Source: Bacillota bacterium (lineage in GTDB: Bacteria > Bacillota_E > RBS10-35 > JAJYVN01). Taken from it: a stretch of 14,430 nucleotides of DNA. Each line of letters begins with the position of its first letter. Positions within the stretch are counted from its first letter, which is position 1. The position numbers were made by a program, and so were the translations under genes. The stretch is from positions 1 to 14,430 of the forward strand of contig JAJZWQ010000076.1 in assembly GCA_021846605.1 (NCBI GenBank), given 5' to 3'. The notes beneath the pieces were generated by a model. It did no database searches and was not told the DNA's origin. It was given only the letters and a program-made list of their open reading frames with translations. Shown here piece by piece: positions 5,967 to 13,479 of the stretch.

Positions 5967-7514
5967 TTACGCGTCGCCGGTGCCTTCTGCGGGCGGCTCC
6001 GGGTCCGGTGGGGACTCGGTGGTCACCGGCGCGTCATCCGTCGGGGGCGCGCCGGTCTGGCGACGCCGAACCCGAAGCCGCCAGTACCCGGCGGCCAACG
6101 CCAGCGCGGCGATCAGCAGAAGCAAGATCCACCACGGGAACAGCGGCAGGATGCGGGCGCTCGTGCGGGCGCGCATGCCCGCGTAGGCGGCGCCCAGCGC
6201 CACACGGCCTGCCGCCGTTGCCGTCACGGCGTCGGTGGCAATGCCGCTCTTGCCCACACGCACGGTCGCGCTCCGCAGGCGTGCGCCCGCGAGGCCCCGG
6301 GCCGTCAAGGTCACGGTGCCGGTGAGGGGGTGGCCGTCACGTGTCAACAGCACGGTCACGGGGACCCACTGCCCCACGGGGCGGGCCGTGGATGATGCCC
6401 GCAGGGTCAGCGCGGTGATCTGGATCTGGGTGCCGGTCGGGGTCACGGTCACCCGGCGCGTCTCCACGCGGTTTCCGTGCTGCTGGGGGGTCTGGGTCTG
6501 CTGGAGAATCGCCTTGAGCCCGGCGATGGGGGTCAGTGTGCCCAATTGCTCATTGCCGGGCGAGTTCGGCCCCGCCGTCGCCGGCGGGACGTGGACGACG
6601 GTGCGCACGGTCACACTTTGACCCGGCCGGGGGTCGGTCCAGGTCGCGATCACACCGGCGAGGGTCAGCGGATAGGTACCACGCAAATTGATGTGCGCCC
6701 CGCCAGACGCGGCGAACGTCGTCCATCCGGTGGTACCGCTGGCAATGGCCGCCTGGAGCGCGGCAGCCGCCTGGGCGGCTGTGCGCCCGGAATACATATA
6801 CGACGCCCCGATGGTTGGGTTCGCGGTCATCCCGGCGGTGGTCGTCACCTTCCATCCGGCCGGGAGCGGGGCGACGGCGCCGACGTGGATCGGGGTGCCC
6901 GCCGCGCTGTCGAAGTACCAATTCAGGGTGCCGCCAGCGGCGGGCACCTGCCACGCCAACACGCGCCACACGCGCTGAACGCCCGCCCCTGCGGGCACGG
7001 GGATCAATGCCTGGGCACGCCCGATGGTGACACCGGCCGTCGCCGTCGTGGCGGCCAACTGCTGCTCGGCAGCGCTGGTGTAATCGGCCCCGACCGCGCC
7101 CGGGGCCGCCTCCAAGGTACCGCCCGAAATCGTCAGCGCGACCGCACGGACCCCGGTGGCCCCATGGGCGGCGGGGATGGCCGCGGGAAACATCATGATC
7201 GACCCGCCACTCAATTGCGTGCCGCTGATCGCGATGAGCACGGTGCGGCCGTAACGCGGCGCGAGTCGCCACACGGTCACTTTGGCGTACCCCCCCGCGC
7301 ACTCCCAGTTGGTGGCCGCCCCAAAGCCGTATGCCGTCAGTGGGCTGGGCCGCAGGCACAGTTGCGCGGTCTGCGTGACCACATGGGGCGACACCACGTT
7401 GCGCGTGCCGCCAGCACTGTTCGCATGGACCGGGGGGGCCGTGATCGCCAGGGCGGCCAGCAACGTGGCCGCGGACAGCCACGGCAACCAACGATTCTTG
7501 GGACTCTTCATCAT
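5967..7514 (-). CDS. Secreted, C-terminally membrane-anchored surface protein, 515 aa
   Basis: Function unknown. A basic start, a hydrophobic core and VHA-NS near residue 31 form a clear signal peptide. Residues about 35-455 are Thr/Ala/Gly/Val-rich, typical of extracellular beta domains, with a cysteine pair (C53, C72) near the N-terminus. WRVLAWQV...WYFDSAAGTPIHVG (about 185-215) resembles a PepSY-like strand-turn-strand, weakly. The segment GTVTLTARGLAGARL...GIATDAVTAT before the anchor looks like a bacterial Ig-like domain. A transmembrane helix (about 461-478, WWILLLLIAALALAAGYW) is followed by RLRVRRR and an acidic, proline-rich cytoplasmic tail. It could be a surface adhesin or exclusion protein of the element. 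The first of two adjacent ATG codons is taken, 9 bases behind AAGGAGG. Confidence 0.75.
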   Translation of the reverse strand: MMKSPKNRWLPWLSAATLLAALAITAPPVHANSAGGTRNVVSPHVVTQTAQLCLRPSPLTAYGFGAATNWECAGGYAKVTVWRLAPRYGRTVLIAISGTQLSGGSIMMFPAAIPAAHGATGVRAVALTISGGTLEAAPGAVGADYTSAAEQQLAATTATAGVTIGRAQALIPVPAGAGVQRVWRVLAWQVPAAGGTLNWYFDSAAGTPIHVGAVAPLPAGWKVTTTAGMTANPTIGASYMYSGRTAAQAAAALQAAIASGTTGWTTFAASGGAHINLRGTYPLTLAGVIATWTDPRPGQSVTVRTVVHVPPATAGPNSPGNEQLGTLTPIAGLKAILQQTQTPQQHGNRVETRRVTVTPTGTQIQITALTLRASSTARPVGQWVPVTVLLTRDGHPLTGTVTLTARGLAGARLRSATVRVGKSGIATDAVTATAAGRVALGAAYAGMRARTSARILPLFPWWILLLLIAALALAAGYWRLRVRRRQTGAPPTDDAPVTTESPPDPEPPAEGTGDA

Positions 7515-7582
7515 CTGCGTGTTCCTCCTTCATCTTAAAGGTTGCGTTGTTGAATGGGTGTGAGAACGAAACCTGCGTCCAC

Positions 7583-7616
7583 AAAAAAGCCCCGTCCCTC
7601 AGCGAGGGACGGGGCT
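7583..7616 (-). terminator. Strong terminator after the transfer operon
   Basis: A perfect 13-bp stem (7588-7600 with 7604-7616) with a 3-nt loop is followed by six T on the minus strand. It lies 16 bases past the stop of the 71-aa gene and closes the relaxase/coupling-protein transcript. Confidence 0.93.
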
Positions 7617-7632
7617 AAGCGGCGCGGCCACA

Positions 7633-7848
7633 CTATAGCCGGTGCAGGATCCACTGGTCGGCGGCGACGATGACCCCGGCCACGTGCACCACGGGAGCCC
7701 CCGGCTGCGGCACGCCGTGCAGCGCCGGATACGCGCCCGACGCGGTAGCGCCCGCCGCCAGCAGGATGAACCACGCCAGCAGCGACGCCACAACCCAGAC
7801 CACGACTACATCGGCCAGCAGCTTCGGGATTTTCCCCACGATACCCAC
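7633..7848 (-). CDS. Small membrane protein, 71 aa, behind the coupling protein
   Basis: One clear hydrophobic helix (about 12-33, ADVVVVWVVASLLAWFILLAAG) follows a basic N-terminus (GKIPK). A second moderately hydrophobic stretch (VVHVAGVIVAADQWIL, 53-68) could lie on or in the membrane. The start is GTG (7848-7846), preceded by GGGAGGAGGGGAG. It begins 33 bases after the coupling-protein gene in the same transcript and is followed by the strong terminator at 7583-7616. The coupling protein next door has no membrane helix, so this protein may be its membrane partner. That is inference from position and topology only. Confidence 0.68.
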   Translation of the reverse strand: MGIVGKIPKLLADVVVVWVVASLLAWFILLAAGATASGAYPALHGVPQPGAPVVHVAGVIVAADQWILHRL

Positions 7849-7881
7849 GCCACTCCCCTCCTCCCTCTTTCGTTTGGGCCG

Positions 7882-9585
7882 CTACAGCGGTACCCCCCAC
7901 GCCTTCTTCTTGACGGGGATGGGAGGCTTCAGATCGTCGCCGTCGTCGCCGTCACCCTCCGCCCCGTCATCCGCGTCTGGGGAGTCGGCGATCTCCTCCT
8001 CCTCCGCGTCGGCCTCCGCGAACGTGATCCCCATTTCCGAGAGCAGGGCGTGGGCGCGCTCGGTCAACCCCGGCGCGGCAGGGCGATCCCCCGCCTGGTA
8101 CGCGGCCAGCGCTTCGGCGATCTGCGGGTGGACCGGATCCGCGATTTTCGCTTGGGCCGCCCAACGCGGATCGGCGTAATACGGCCGCATGCGAAGCGCC
8201 GTGGGACCCGAACCGAGCCGGTGCACGATCAGGCGGTCGGCCGCCAGACGGGACACCTCGTCCGGCGTCAGCAGCGCCCGCTGACTGATTTGCGTGTCCC
8301 ACTGCGCCGCGCCCTGAGCCGACGTGGAGCGCCGGTGGTGGGCGACGGTGGCGGCCCCGAGCCCCTTCGAGACCCATTCCGCCGTCTCCTGCCCCAAGCC
8401 GGGCAGGGCGACATAGCCATGCATGGCCCCGAGGAGCGCCTTCGCCTCGTCCTGGCCGTACACGGCGGGTAATTGGGGCAGGGCCTGCAGGCCCAACACA
8501 ATGGACACCCCGGCCCCCGGCAGGGTGGCCAACGCGTCGGCGAGACCGGGGATCCGGCCCACGTTGCCAGCTTCATCCAGCAACAGCCACAGGGGACGGC
8601 TCAGGCGGTTTTGCCGCCGCTGAATGCGGTGGGCGGCGGCAATCACCGAGCCCCAAAGCACGGCCTGCTCCGACGATTGGCCGGCCGTCGCCAGCACAAA
8701 CACGGCATGGGGCTGGTCGTCGCCCAGGATGGCGGCGGCGTCCCACGCGTCGGGCGGCGCGTTCAACACACCCAGCATGCTCGGGGTCGTCCAGGAATGG
8801 ATGCGCGCCGATAAATCCGCCGCCAGGTTCCCGGCCAGTCGCGCGTCGCCCAACCCCCGGCCATACACGGTTAGTTGGGATGCCGCCCACGGATCGATGG
8901 TCAGCGCCGCGTCGGCCACGGCGTGGACCAAGGACTCATTTCCCACCATCCCATAGGTCAGGGCCAGCACGTCCATGAGCGTCGCCCGCGCCCCGCGCCG
9001 GCGGGCGAGGTGCCACGCCAGCACGGCGGAGGTCTTGATTACCACTTGTGCCTGATTCCCCCAAAATGGATCTTTTTCCGCCGCGGTCTTGGGGGCCATG
9101 GCCGCCGCCAGGGCCGCCACGGCCCCATAGTCCGGCGCGTCCTGCGGCGCGCCCACGACCGGATCGAGCCAACCGAGGGGGTTCCACGGGCCGGACAAAT
9201 CGGGCCGGTCGAACGCCACGGGGTGGACCGCGTAGCCCGCCGCGGCCAACACCGGCCCGGCCAGCGCCAGCAATTCGCCCTTGGGGTCGGCGACCACCAG
9301 GGTCGGCCGGGGCGCGTGATCCGCGCCCTCCAACAACGCAGGAACGAAGAATGACGCGCCTTTGCCGCTGCGGGGCGGCCCCAAAACCAACCAATTTCGG
9401 CCCGTGGGCCACGTCGCGATGCCCCATGTCCGCCGGCGATTGAACAGGCTTCCGCCCGCGTCGCCGAAGGCGAGAATGGGTCGGCCGGGCACGCGGGCCG
9501 TCAGACCCGCTTGGGCCGGCGAGACCCACGCCGCCGACCCGTGGGCCGTCGGGTTGTCGTGCGACGAAGTACTCGGCACGATCAC
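7882..9585 (-). CDS. Type IV coupling protein (VirD4/TraG/TrwB-like ATPase), 567 aa, without membrane domain
   Basis: The ATPase that delivers relaxase-bound DNA to the secretion channel. Visible motifs: HGSAAWVSPAQ near residue 15 (the segment that usually follows the membrane helices in VirD4 proteins), Walker A GPPRSGKG (69-76), VVADPKGELLALAGP (97-111), Walker B LWLLLDEAGNVGRIPGL (332-348) and GLQALPQL (365-372). An acidic tail (AEEEEI...DDGDD) ends the protein. Family members normally start with one or two membrane helices; this one starts directly with soluble sequence. The GTG start at 9585 overlaps the relaxase stop (GTGA) behind AGAGGGGG. A longer reading frame to 10095 exists but runs antiphase through the relaxase gene and is not coding. 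A second GTG at 9579 is also possible. Confidence 0.92.
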   Translation of the reverse strand: MIVPSTSSHDNPTAHGSAAWVSPAQAGLTARVPGRPILAFGDAGGSLFNRRRTWGIATWPTGRNWLVLGPPRSGKGASFFVPALLEGADHAPRPTLVVADPKGELLALAGPVLAAAGYAVHPVAFDRPDLSGPWNPLGWLDPVVGAPQDAPDYGAVAALAAAMAPKTAAEKDPFWGNQAQVVIKTSAVLAWHLARRRGARATLMDVLALTYGMVGNESLVHAVADAALTIDPWAASQLTVYGRGLGDARLAGNLAADLSARIHSWTTPSMLGVLNAPPDAWDAAAILGDDQPHAVFVLATAGQSSEQAVLWGSVIAAAHRIQRRQNRLSRPLWLLLDEAGNVGRIPGLADALATLPGAGVSIVLGLQALPQLPAVYGQDEAKALLGAMHGYVALPGLGQETAEWVSKGLGAATVAHHRRSTSAQGAAQWDTQISQRALLTPDEVSRLAADRLIVHRLGSGPTALRMRPYYADPRWAAQAKIADPVHPQIAEALAAYQAGDRPAAPGLTERAHALLSEMGITFAEADAEEEEIADSPDADDGAEGDGDDGDDLKPPIPVKKKAWGVPL

Positions 9586-12452
9586 CGCCCCCTCTCGTGG
9601 GATTCCTCTTGTGTTGGTGCTTCTTCGCGAACCTTCCCCTGCTGCTTCTTGGTGCGTGCGGCGGCTAATGCCTGCCGCGCCCGCCGCCACTGCTGCTCGG
9701 CTGCGTCCTCCACGCCCCCGGCGGTCAGCGCGTGCAGCCGGGCACGGGTCGCGTGGGCCTGGCGCTCCGCCGCGATGTCCACGGCCAAGCGTTTTTCCTG
9801 ACTGCGGGCCATGGTGCGGGCCGCGCCCCTCACCACTTCGGCGGTCGTGCCGGTGCCGTCCAAATAAAGCTGCAGGCTGTCCCGGTGCCGAGAACCGGCC
9901 ACGTAGGACATTTCGCGGGCCGTGCCAGCCCCGATGTGGGCCATGACGCGATCCGTGGTGGCCCCCTGGGCCTTGTGCGTGGTGCTGGCATAGGAAAGGT
10001 GCCAGTTTCGATACTTGGCGGGGTCGATGGCGAGGCTGGCCCCGCCGTACGCCTCTCCGTCCGGACCGTCTAGAGTCACCTGCAGCCGGCCCCACTCGTC
10101 CCGGCCGGTCACGCGACCCGTCGCCCCGTTGGCGATTTGGGCCTTGCGGTCGCCCGCCACAACTTCCACGCCGTCACCGCGCTTGCGGCTCCGGGCGGAT
10201 GACACGGTTCTGAGCATGATTTGGTCGCACTGATAAAGGTCGGTCGCGCCCCATTTCGCGGTGGAGAGTTTGGCGGCCACGGCATCGCCGAGCCGCCCGG
10301 CTTCTTGGAGGTGGCGTTGCGCCATGCGGCCGAGTTCGCCCACGGTGGCATTGTCGCCGCTGATCATCATCGCGTGGTCGGTGTGGGTCTGGGCGTCCTG
10401 CCACCAATCGTCCGCCATGCGGCGCACCAATTCCGGGCCGGTACCGACCGCCACTTGGCCCTTGGCCGCGTAATGCTCTAAGGCCTGGGCGGCCTCGCCC
10501 GCTTCCAGGGCACGGGTGGCCGCCTTGTCCCCTGCATCGTGCTGGCGATAGTTTTCCGTTAACTCCGCATGGGACCCGTGCTCCTGGGTGAAAACCTGCG
10601 CGGCTTGAAATCCGCCGCCCGCGCCGACGGCCTGCAGCTGCTTTTCGTCGCCGACGAGGATCACCTTGGCTCCGCTGTCGTGGGCGAGGGCAACGAGTTT
10701 GGCCATTTGCGCGGTGTCCACCATGCCCGCCTCGTCCACGATCAGAACCGAGCGCTCCGTCAAGACGGGCTGCTGGGCGTGCTCCGCGCGCTTCAGCAGC
10801 CGCGCGATGGTCTCCGCCCCCCCAGGGTCCCGGTGGGTCGGCCGCCCGTTCGCCGTGCCCGCGGGGGGGGTTCCGGCCGCCCGCTCCCGTGCCCGCTCCT
10901 GTGCCTGCGCGGCACTGGCGGCGGCGGCCTGGGGCAGGCCGGTCTCCCGGCCTAACACATCGGCCGCACTCGACGCCAGGGCCACGCCATGCACGGTGTA
11001 GCCCGCCTGCGTGTAGGCCGCCACCACGGGCTTTAGCGCGGTGGTTTTACCCGCGCCCGCCGCCCCCCGGATCGTCGCTAAACGATGGCCGCTGGTGGCC
11101 GCCGCAATGGCGGCCCGCTGTTCCTCGGATAGGGGATGGCCAGAGCTTTTTTCCGCCGCCTGGATCGCGGCCCGCACGGCGGACGGTGCGGCTTCCCGGC
11201 CCCGCTCCATGGCCAGTTCCTGCATGTCGTGCACCATGCGCTTTTCGGCCGCAAGGTGGTCCGCAGTGGTGTAGCGCATGGCCCCGCTGGGGTCGGCGTC
11301 GTCGCGCCCCACGGCCACGAATCGCCGATCCCGCGCCAGGGCGTGGTCGACACGCCGTTCGATCTGCCCGATCGTGAGCCGTCCGGGCTCGCGGGCGGCC
11401 AGGGCCGCCACCACGTCTTCGCGGGCAAAAGTTGAATTTTGCTCCGTCAGTGCCTCGCCCACACTGATCCCCCACCACTCCGCTCGCGACGCCAGTCCCC
11501 GGGCAGCACGGGATGCCCGCCCCGGCCCGGTCTCGCGGCGGATGGTCGCGGGGTCAAAGCCGTGGCGGGCGGCGGCGTCACGGGCGCGGGCGTACATGGC
11601 GTCGTAGTCGGTGCGCTCCCCCTTGGCGGGCCGATCTTTTGCCCACGACAGTTCCTCCTGGGCGGCGGTGGCTTTGGTGTCGCCCGCGATTTCTCGGCGG
11701 TTGCCGACCACTTGGTCATGGCGGGACGAAAGCTCCGCGCGTAGCGCCTTGGGGACGCCGGCGAGCTCAAACTCCCCGCCTGCCGTCGGTTCGATGGAGT
11801 AGCCCATGGACCGCAAGCGATACGAAAGCTCTGCCCGATATAGCGCGCCTAACTCCTTCTGGTGGCGGAACAGCTTCCTCGATTCGAGGGTTCCCCACGT
11901 GCCGTCCTGCCGCTTGGCGAGGTTGGCTAGGACCACGTGACTATGCAAATGCGGGTCGCCGCTACGGCTCGCGCCGTGGTCATATACGGCCGATACGGTG
12001 GCGGCGGGCTTCTCCCACTCGGCCCCGGCGTGACCCCGCCGGACGAAAACTAGGTGCCGTTCGGCATAGTCCATGGTCGCCGCCACGGCCGCCGCCTGGG
12101 CGTCGGCGATAGCCGCCCGCTGCTCGGGCGAAGCGGTGGCCCATACGACCGAGACCGATTTAGGCGCGGCGAAAGTCATTTCCCAACCGGGGTGGTGCGC
12201 GTTGCCGCGCACGCCTTCTACTAAGATCTTGTCGGTCGTGGGGTCGTGGCCGGCCAGCACGCGGCCCAACTGCTCTGCCGCCAGCGGAGCGCCGGGCGCG
12301 GCCAAACCGGCGGTGCCGATCCAGCGGCCCGGGGGGTCGCCGTGGCCCGTTAGATAACCACCTAGCCCGCCTTCGGGCTCCTTCGTGCGCTGCCGGCCCT
12401 CCATGTACCTGCCGAGCGCGCCCGCGTTCTTGATTCGGCCGATCTTCATCAT
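9582..12452 (-). CDS. MobF-family conjugative relaxase-helicase (TrwC/TraI-like), 956 aa
   Basis: Nicks the origin of transfer, stays bound to the 5' end and unwinds the plasmid. The N-terminal relaxase domain shows Tyr16 (GRYMEG), GWEMTFAAPKSVSVVW (89-104) and the metal-binding HUH motif GDPHLHSH with H168, H170 and H172. The RecD-like helicase has Walker A GAAGAGKT (463-470), Walker B LIVDEAG (570-576), GDEKQLQ (601-607), LTENYRQ (631-637) and YASTTHKAQGATTDRV near the C-terminus. A basic coiled tail follows. The catalytic tyrosines appear single (Y16, Y33) where many relatives have pairs. The ATG at 12452 lies 8 bases behind AAAGGAGGCG; upstream in-frame codons run through the repeat region and are not used. 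The stop overlaps the coupling-protein start. Confidence 0.95.
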   Translation of the reverse strand: MMKIGRIKNAGALGRYMEGRQRTKEPEGGLGGYLTGHGDPPGRWIGTAGLAAPGAPLAAEQLGRVLAGHDPTTDKILVEGVRGNAHHPGWEMTFAAPKSVSVVWATASPEQRAAIADAQAAAVAATMDYAERHLVFVRRGHAGAEWEKPAATVSAVYDHGASRSGDPHLHSHVVLANLAKRQDGTWGTLESRKLFRHQKELGALYRAELSYRLRSMGYSIEPTAGGEFELAGVPKALRAELSSRHDQVVGNRREIAGDTKATAAQEELSWAKDRPAKGERTDYDAMYARARDAAARHGFDPATIRRETGPGRASRAARGLASRAEWWGISVGEALTEQNSTFAREDVVAALAAREPGRLTIGQIERRVDHALARDRRFVAVGRDDADPSGAMRYTTADHLAAEKRMVHDMQELAMERGREAAPSAVRAAIQAAEKSSGHPLSEEQRAAIAAATSGHRLATIRGAAGAGKTTALKPVVAAYTQAGYTVHGVALASSAADVLGRETGLPQAAAASAAQAQERARERAAGTPPAGTANGRPTHRDPGGAETIARLLKRAEHAQQPVLTERSVLIVDEAGMVDTAQMAKLVALAHDSGAKVILVGDEKQLQAVGAGGGFQAAQVFTQEHGSHAELTENYRQHDAGDKAATRALEAGEAAQALEHYAAKGQVAVGTGPELVRRMADDWWQDAQTHTDHAMMISGDNATVGELGRMAQRHLQEAGRLGDAVAAKLSTAKWGATDLYQCDQIMLRTVSSARSRKRGDGVEVVAGDRKAQIANGATGRVTGRDEWGRLQVTLDGPDGEAYGGASLAIDPAKYRNWHLSYASTTHKAQGATTDRVMAHIGAGTAREMSYVAGSRHRDSLQLYLDGTGTTAEVVRGAARTMARSQEKRLAVDIAAERQAHATRARLHALTAGGVEDAAEQQWRRARQALAAARTKKQQGKVREEAPTQEESHERGR

Positions 12453-12503
12453 GGTGGTGGCGCCTCCTTTCTCTCGGTCTCGGGAGCAACACAAGAAAAA
12501 CCG

Positions 12504-12592
12504 GTGATATACATCTGGGACAGTCGCTCTGACCGTGAATGCCCGCCATGACACAACGCTTGCATGGGTATAGTGGTCAGGTTTGTATATCA
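12504..12592. repeat. Transfer-region repeat module, copy proximal to the relaxase
   Basis: A roughly 90-bp module starts with GTGATATAC (12504-12512) and ends with its reverse complement GTATATCAC (12584-12592). Its right half (12549-12592) matches the second copy (12676-12720) at about 41 of 44 positions, including ACACAACGCTTGCA and GGGTATAGTGG; the left halves do not match. It ends about 50 bases before the relaxase start, in the place where an operator, promoter or part of oriT would lie. Confidence 0.8.
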
Positions 12593-12630
12593 CCTCCACG
12601 GCTGGCGAACCTTCCGCTTGAACGTGCCGG

Positions 12631-12720
12631 GTGATATACACTTTCGGGGCGGCGGATCGCCCGCGATGGGCGACGGGACACAACGCTTGCACGGGTATAG
12701 TGGGCCGGTTTGTATATCAC
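12631..12720. repeat. Transfer-region repeat module, copy proximal to the RHH gene
   Basis: The second copy has the same plan: GTGATATAC (12631-12639), a variable GC-rich middle, the conserved ACACAACGCTTGCACGGG block and GTATATCAC (12712-12720). The terminal 9-mer contains the stop codon of the RHH gene. The two copies repeat with a period of about 127 bases. A short 38-base spacer (12593-12630) separates them. Confidence 0.8.
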
Positions 12721-13100
12721 TCGGGCTCGGGCGGCAGTTGGGACGCTTCGGGCACGCCCGCGTCGATGATCCACTGCCGGATCTGGCGCTGCTGGTCCCG
12801 GATGCGCTCGGCCACTTCGGCGGGGGACGCGCCTGCTACGCCGCCCGCCGTCCGGACTAGCAATGCTGGCAGGACCGCATACAGCGCGTGGGTGATGGCG
12901 CGGGTCGTCGCGTCGGCGATGGCCTCGCGGGTGGCGGCGGCCACGGCGGCTTCGACGCCCGTGGCGTCTAGGCCGCGGGTGGCGAGAGCGCGCAGGGCGG
13001 CAGATCGGTTTAGCCCACGGGCGCGGCCCCACTGCTCAATCTTCGCCACTTCGCTGGCGCTCATGCGTGCCATGATCTGGATCTCCAGTGACTGCGACAC
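12717..13100 (-). CDS. Ribbon-helix-helix relaxosome accessory protein (TrwA/MobC-like role), 127 aa
   Basis: The N-terminal 45 residues fit the RHH fold: a strand (SLEIQIMARM), then helix A (SASEVAKIEQWGRARG), the NRSAALRALATRG turn and helix B. A helical middle rich in Ala (about 45-75) and a C-terminal helix (PAEVAERIRDQQRQIRQWIIDAG) probably mediate oligomerisation. RHH proteins next to relaxase genes bind oriT, help nicking and repress their own promoter. The GTG start (13100-13098) lies 9 bases behind TAGGAGG; the upstream ATG at 13166 lacks a site and would run through operator-like repeats. Candidate binding sites lie on both sides (13135-13226 and 12504-12720). Confidence 0.8.
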   Translation of the reverse strand: MSQSLEIQIMARMSASEVAKIEQWGRARGLNRSAALRALATRGLDATGVEAAVAAATREAIADATTRAITHALYAVLPALLVRTAGGVAGASPAEVAERIRDQQRQIRQWIIDAGVPEASQLPPEPE

Positions 13101-13134
13101 GGCGGTTCGCCTCCTAGTTTGTGGTAGTCCGCGT

Positions 13135-13226
13135 GTCATACACGCGGGCGTTGGGCGACATGACACGGTTTTCGGCGTCGTGGCGCGGTGTAGCGGTCAC
13201 TCGTGTATGACGCGCAGGTCATACAC
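13135..13226. promoter_or_regulatory. Operator-like cluster of GTCATACAC motifs
   Basis: GTCATACAC occurs at 13135-13143 and 13218-13226, and its reverse complement GTGTATGAC at 13203-13211. The latter two form a perfect 9-bp inverted repeat with a 6-base spacer. The cluster lies just upstream of the RHH gene, which makes it a good candidate for autoregulation or for relaxosome binding. No clear -35/-10 pair was found around it. Confidence 0.6.
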
Positions 13227-13295
13227 AGAGAACCGCGCCGTTGTTGGGTTTGTGTGGCGTGGGGCGCCACGGCGTCAGCCACCTGGGGTGAGTGA

Positions 13296-13335
13296 GGTGC
13301 GCAGGATTACGAGAAGCGAAGCGAACTCGTAATCC
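13296..13335 (-). other. oriT: Candidate origin of transfer (oriT) hairpin with nic-like sequence
   Basis: The arms GGATTACGAG (13304-13313) and CTCGTAATCC (13326-13335) are a perfect 10-bp inverted repeat around AAGCGAAGCGAA. On the minus strand the hairpin runs straight into ATCCTGCGCACC (13307-13296). ATCCTG|C is the core of the IncP/Ti nic consensus YATCCTG|Y, and TGCGCACCT also resembles the IncQ-type TGCGCCCT. Hairpin-then-nic is the usual oriT order. The relaxase here is MobF, whose known nic sites differ, so the assignment is tentative. Confidence 0.45.
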
Positions 13336-13351
13336 CCCGTAGTTCTGGCCG

Positions 13352-13417
13352 CTAGGCCAGGTGCCCCTTGCCGGTCGCTTTGGCCGTCTGGTGGTGCCAT
13401 TGTGCCGCTTCGGTCAT
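13352..13417 (-). CDS. Possible 21-codon small ORF
   Basis: An ATG at 13417 sits 5 bases behind a strong GGGAGG site. The frame runs 21 codons, beginning MTEAAQWHHQT, rich in Ala, His and Lys, and stops inside a small palindrome (CTGGCC GCTA GGCCAG, 13345-13360). It lies between a hairpin (13438-13466) and the oriT candidate. The ribosome site is as good as those of the large genes, so it may be translated as a leader or small protein. No homology is recognised, and such short frames can be chance. Confidence 0.35.
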   Translation of the reverse strand: MTEAAQWHHQTAKATGKGHLA

Positions 13418-13437
13418 CGACACCTCCCACACATAGG

Positions 13438-13466
13438 AAAGGCCCCGTCCGTGGTGGGCGGGGCCT
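13438..13466 (-). terminator. Hairpin terminator after the 112-aa gene
   Basis: AGGCCCCG (13440-13447) pairs with CGGGGCCT (13459-13466) and is followed on the minus strand by a short TTTCC tail. It lies 13 bases past the 112-aa gene stop. The U-tract is weak, so termination may be partial. Confidence 0.65.
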
Positions 13467-13479
13467 GGTGGGGGCGGGG

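Noticed and set aside
9586..10095. Extension of the coupling-protein frame to 10095
   Set aside because: It overlaps the relaxase 3' end in another frame, has no ribosome site at its start, and the extension is Arg/Gly/His-rich shadow sequence. The GTG at 9585 with a GTGA overlap fits better.
10862..10870. Eight-G tract inside the relaxase gene as a phase-variable site
   Set aside because: Runs of this size are common in such GC-rich DNA (others at 31-37 and 14005-14011) and the frame is intact; nothing points to switching.
12549..12572. Plus-strand promoter (ATGACA ... TATAGT) in the repeat modules
   Set aside because: The spacer is only 15 bases, the second copy has a poorer -35 (GGGACA), and no plus-strand gene follows. 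An antisense RNA remains possible but unsupported.
12453..12692. Extension of the relaxase frame upstream to 12692 and the MQALC-type starts in both repeat copies
   Set aside because: The frame runs through the repeat modules, and no ribosome site is at a useful distance. The ATG at 12452 has AAAGGAGG and the residues after it match the relaxase N-terminus.
13091..13435. CRISPR array or attachment site in the repeat-rich intergenic strip
   Set aside because: The repeats are short, unequally spaced and mostly inverted. There are no regular spacers, cas genes or integrase in the window.
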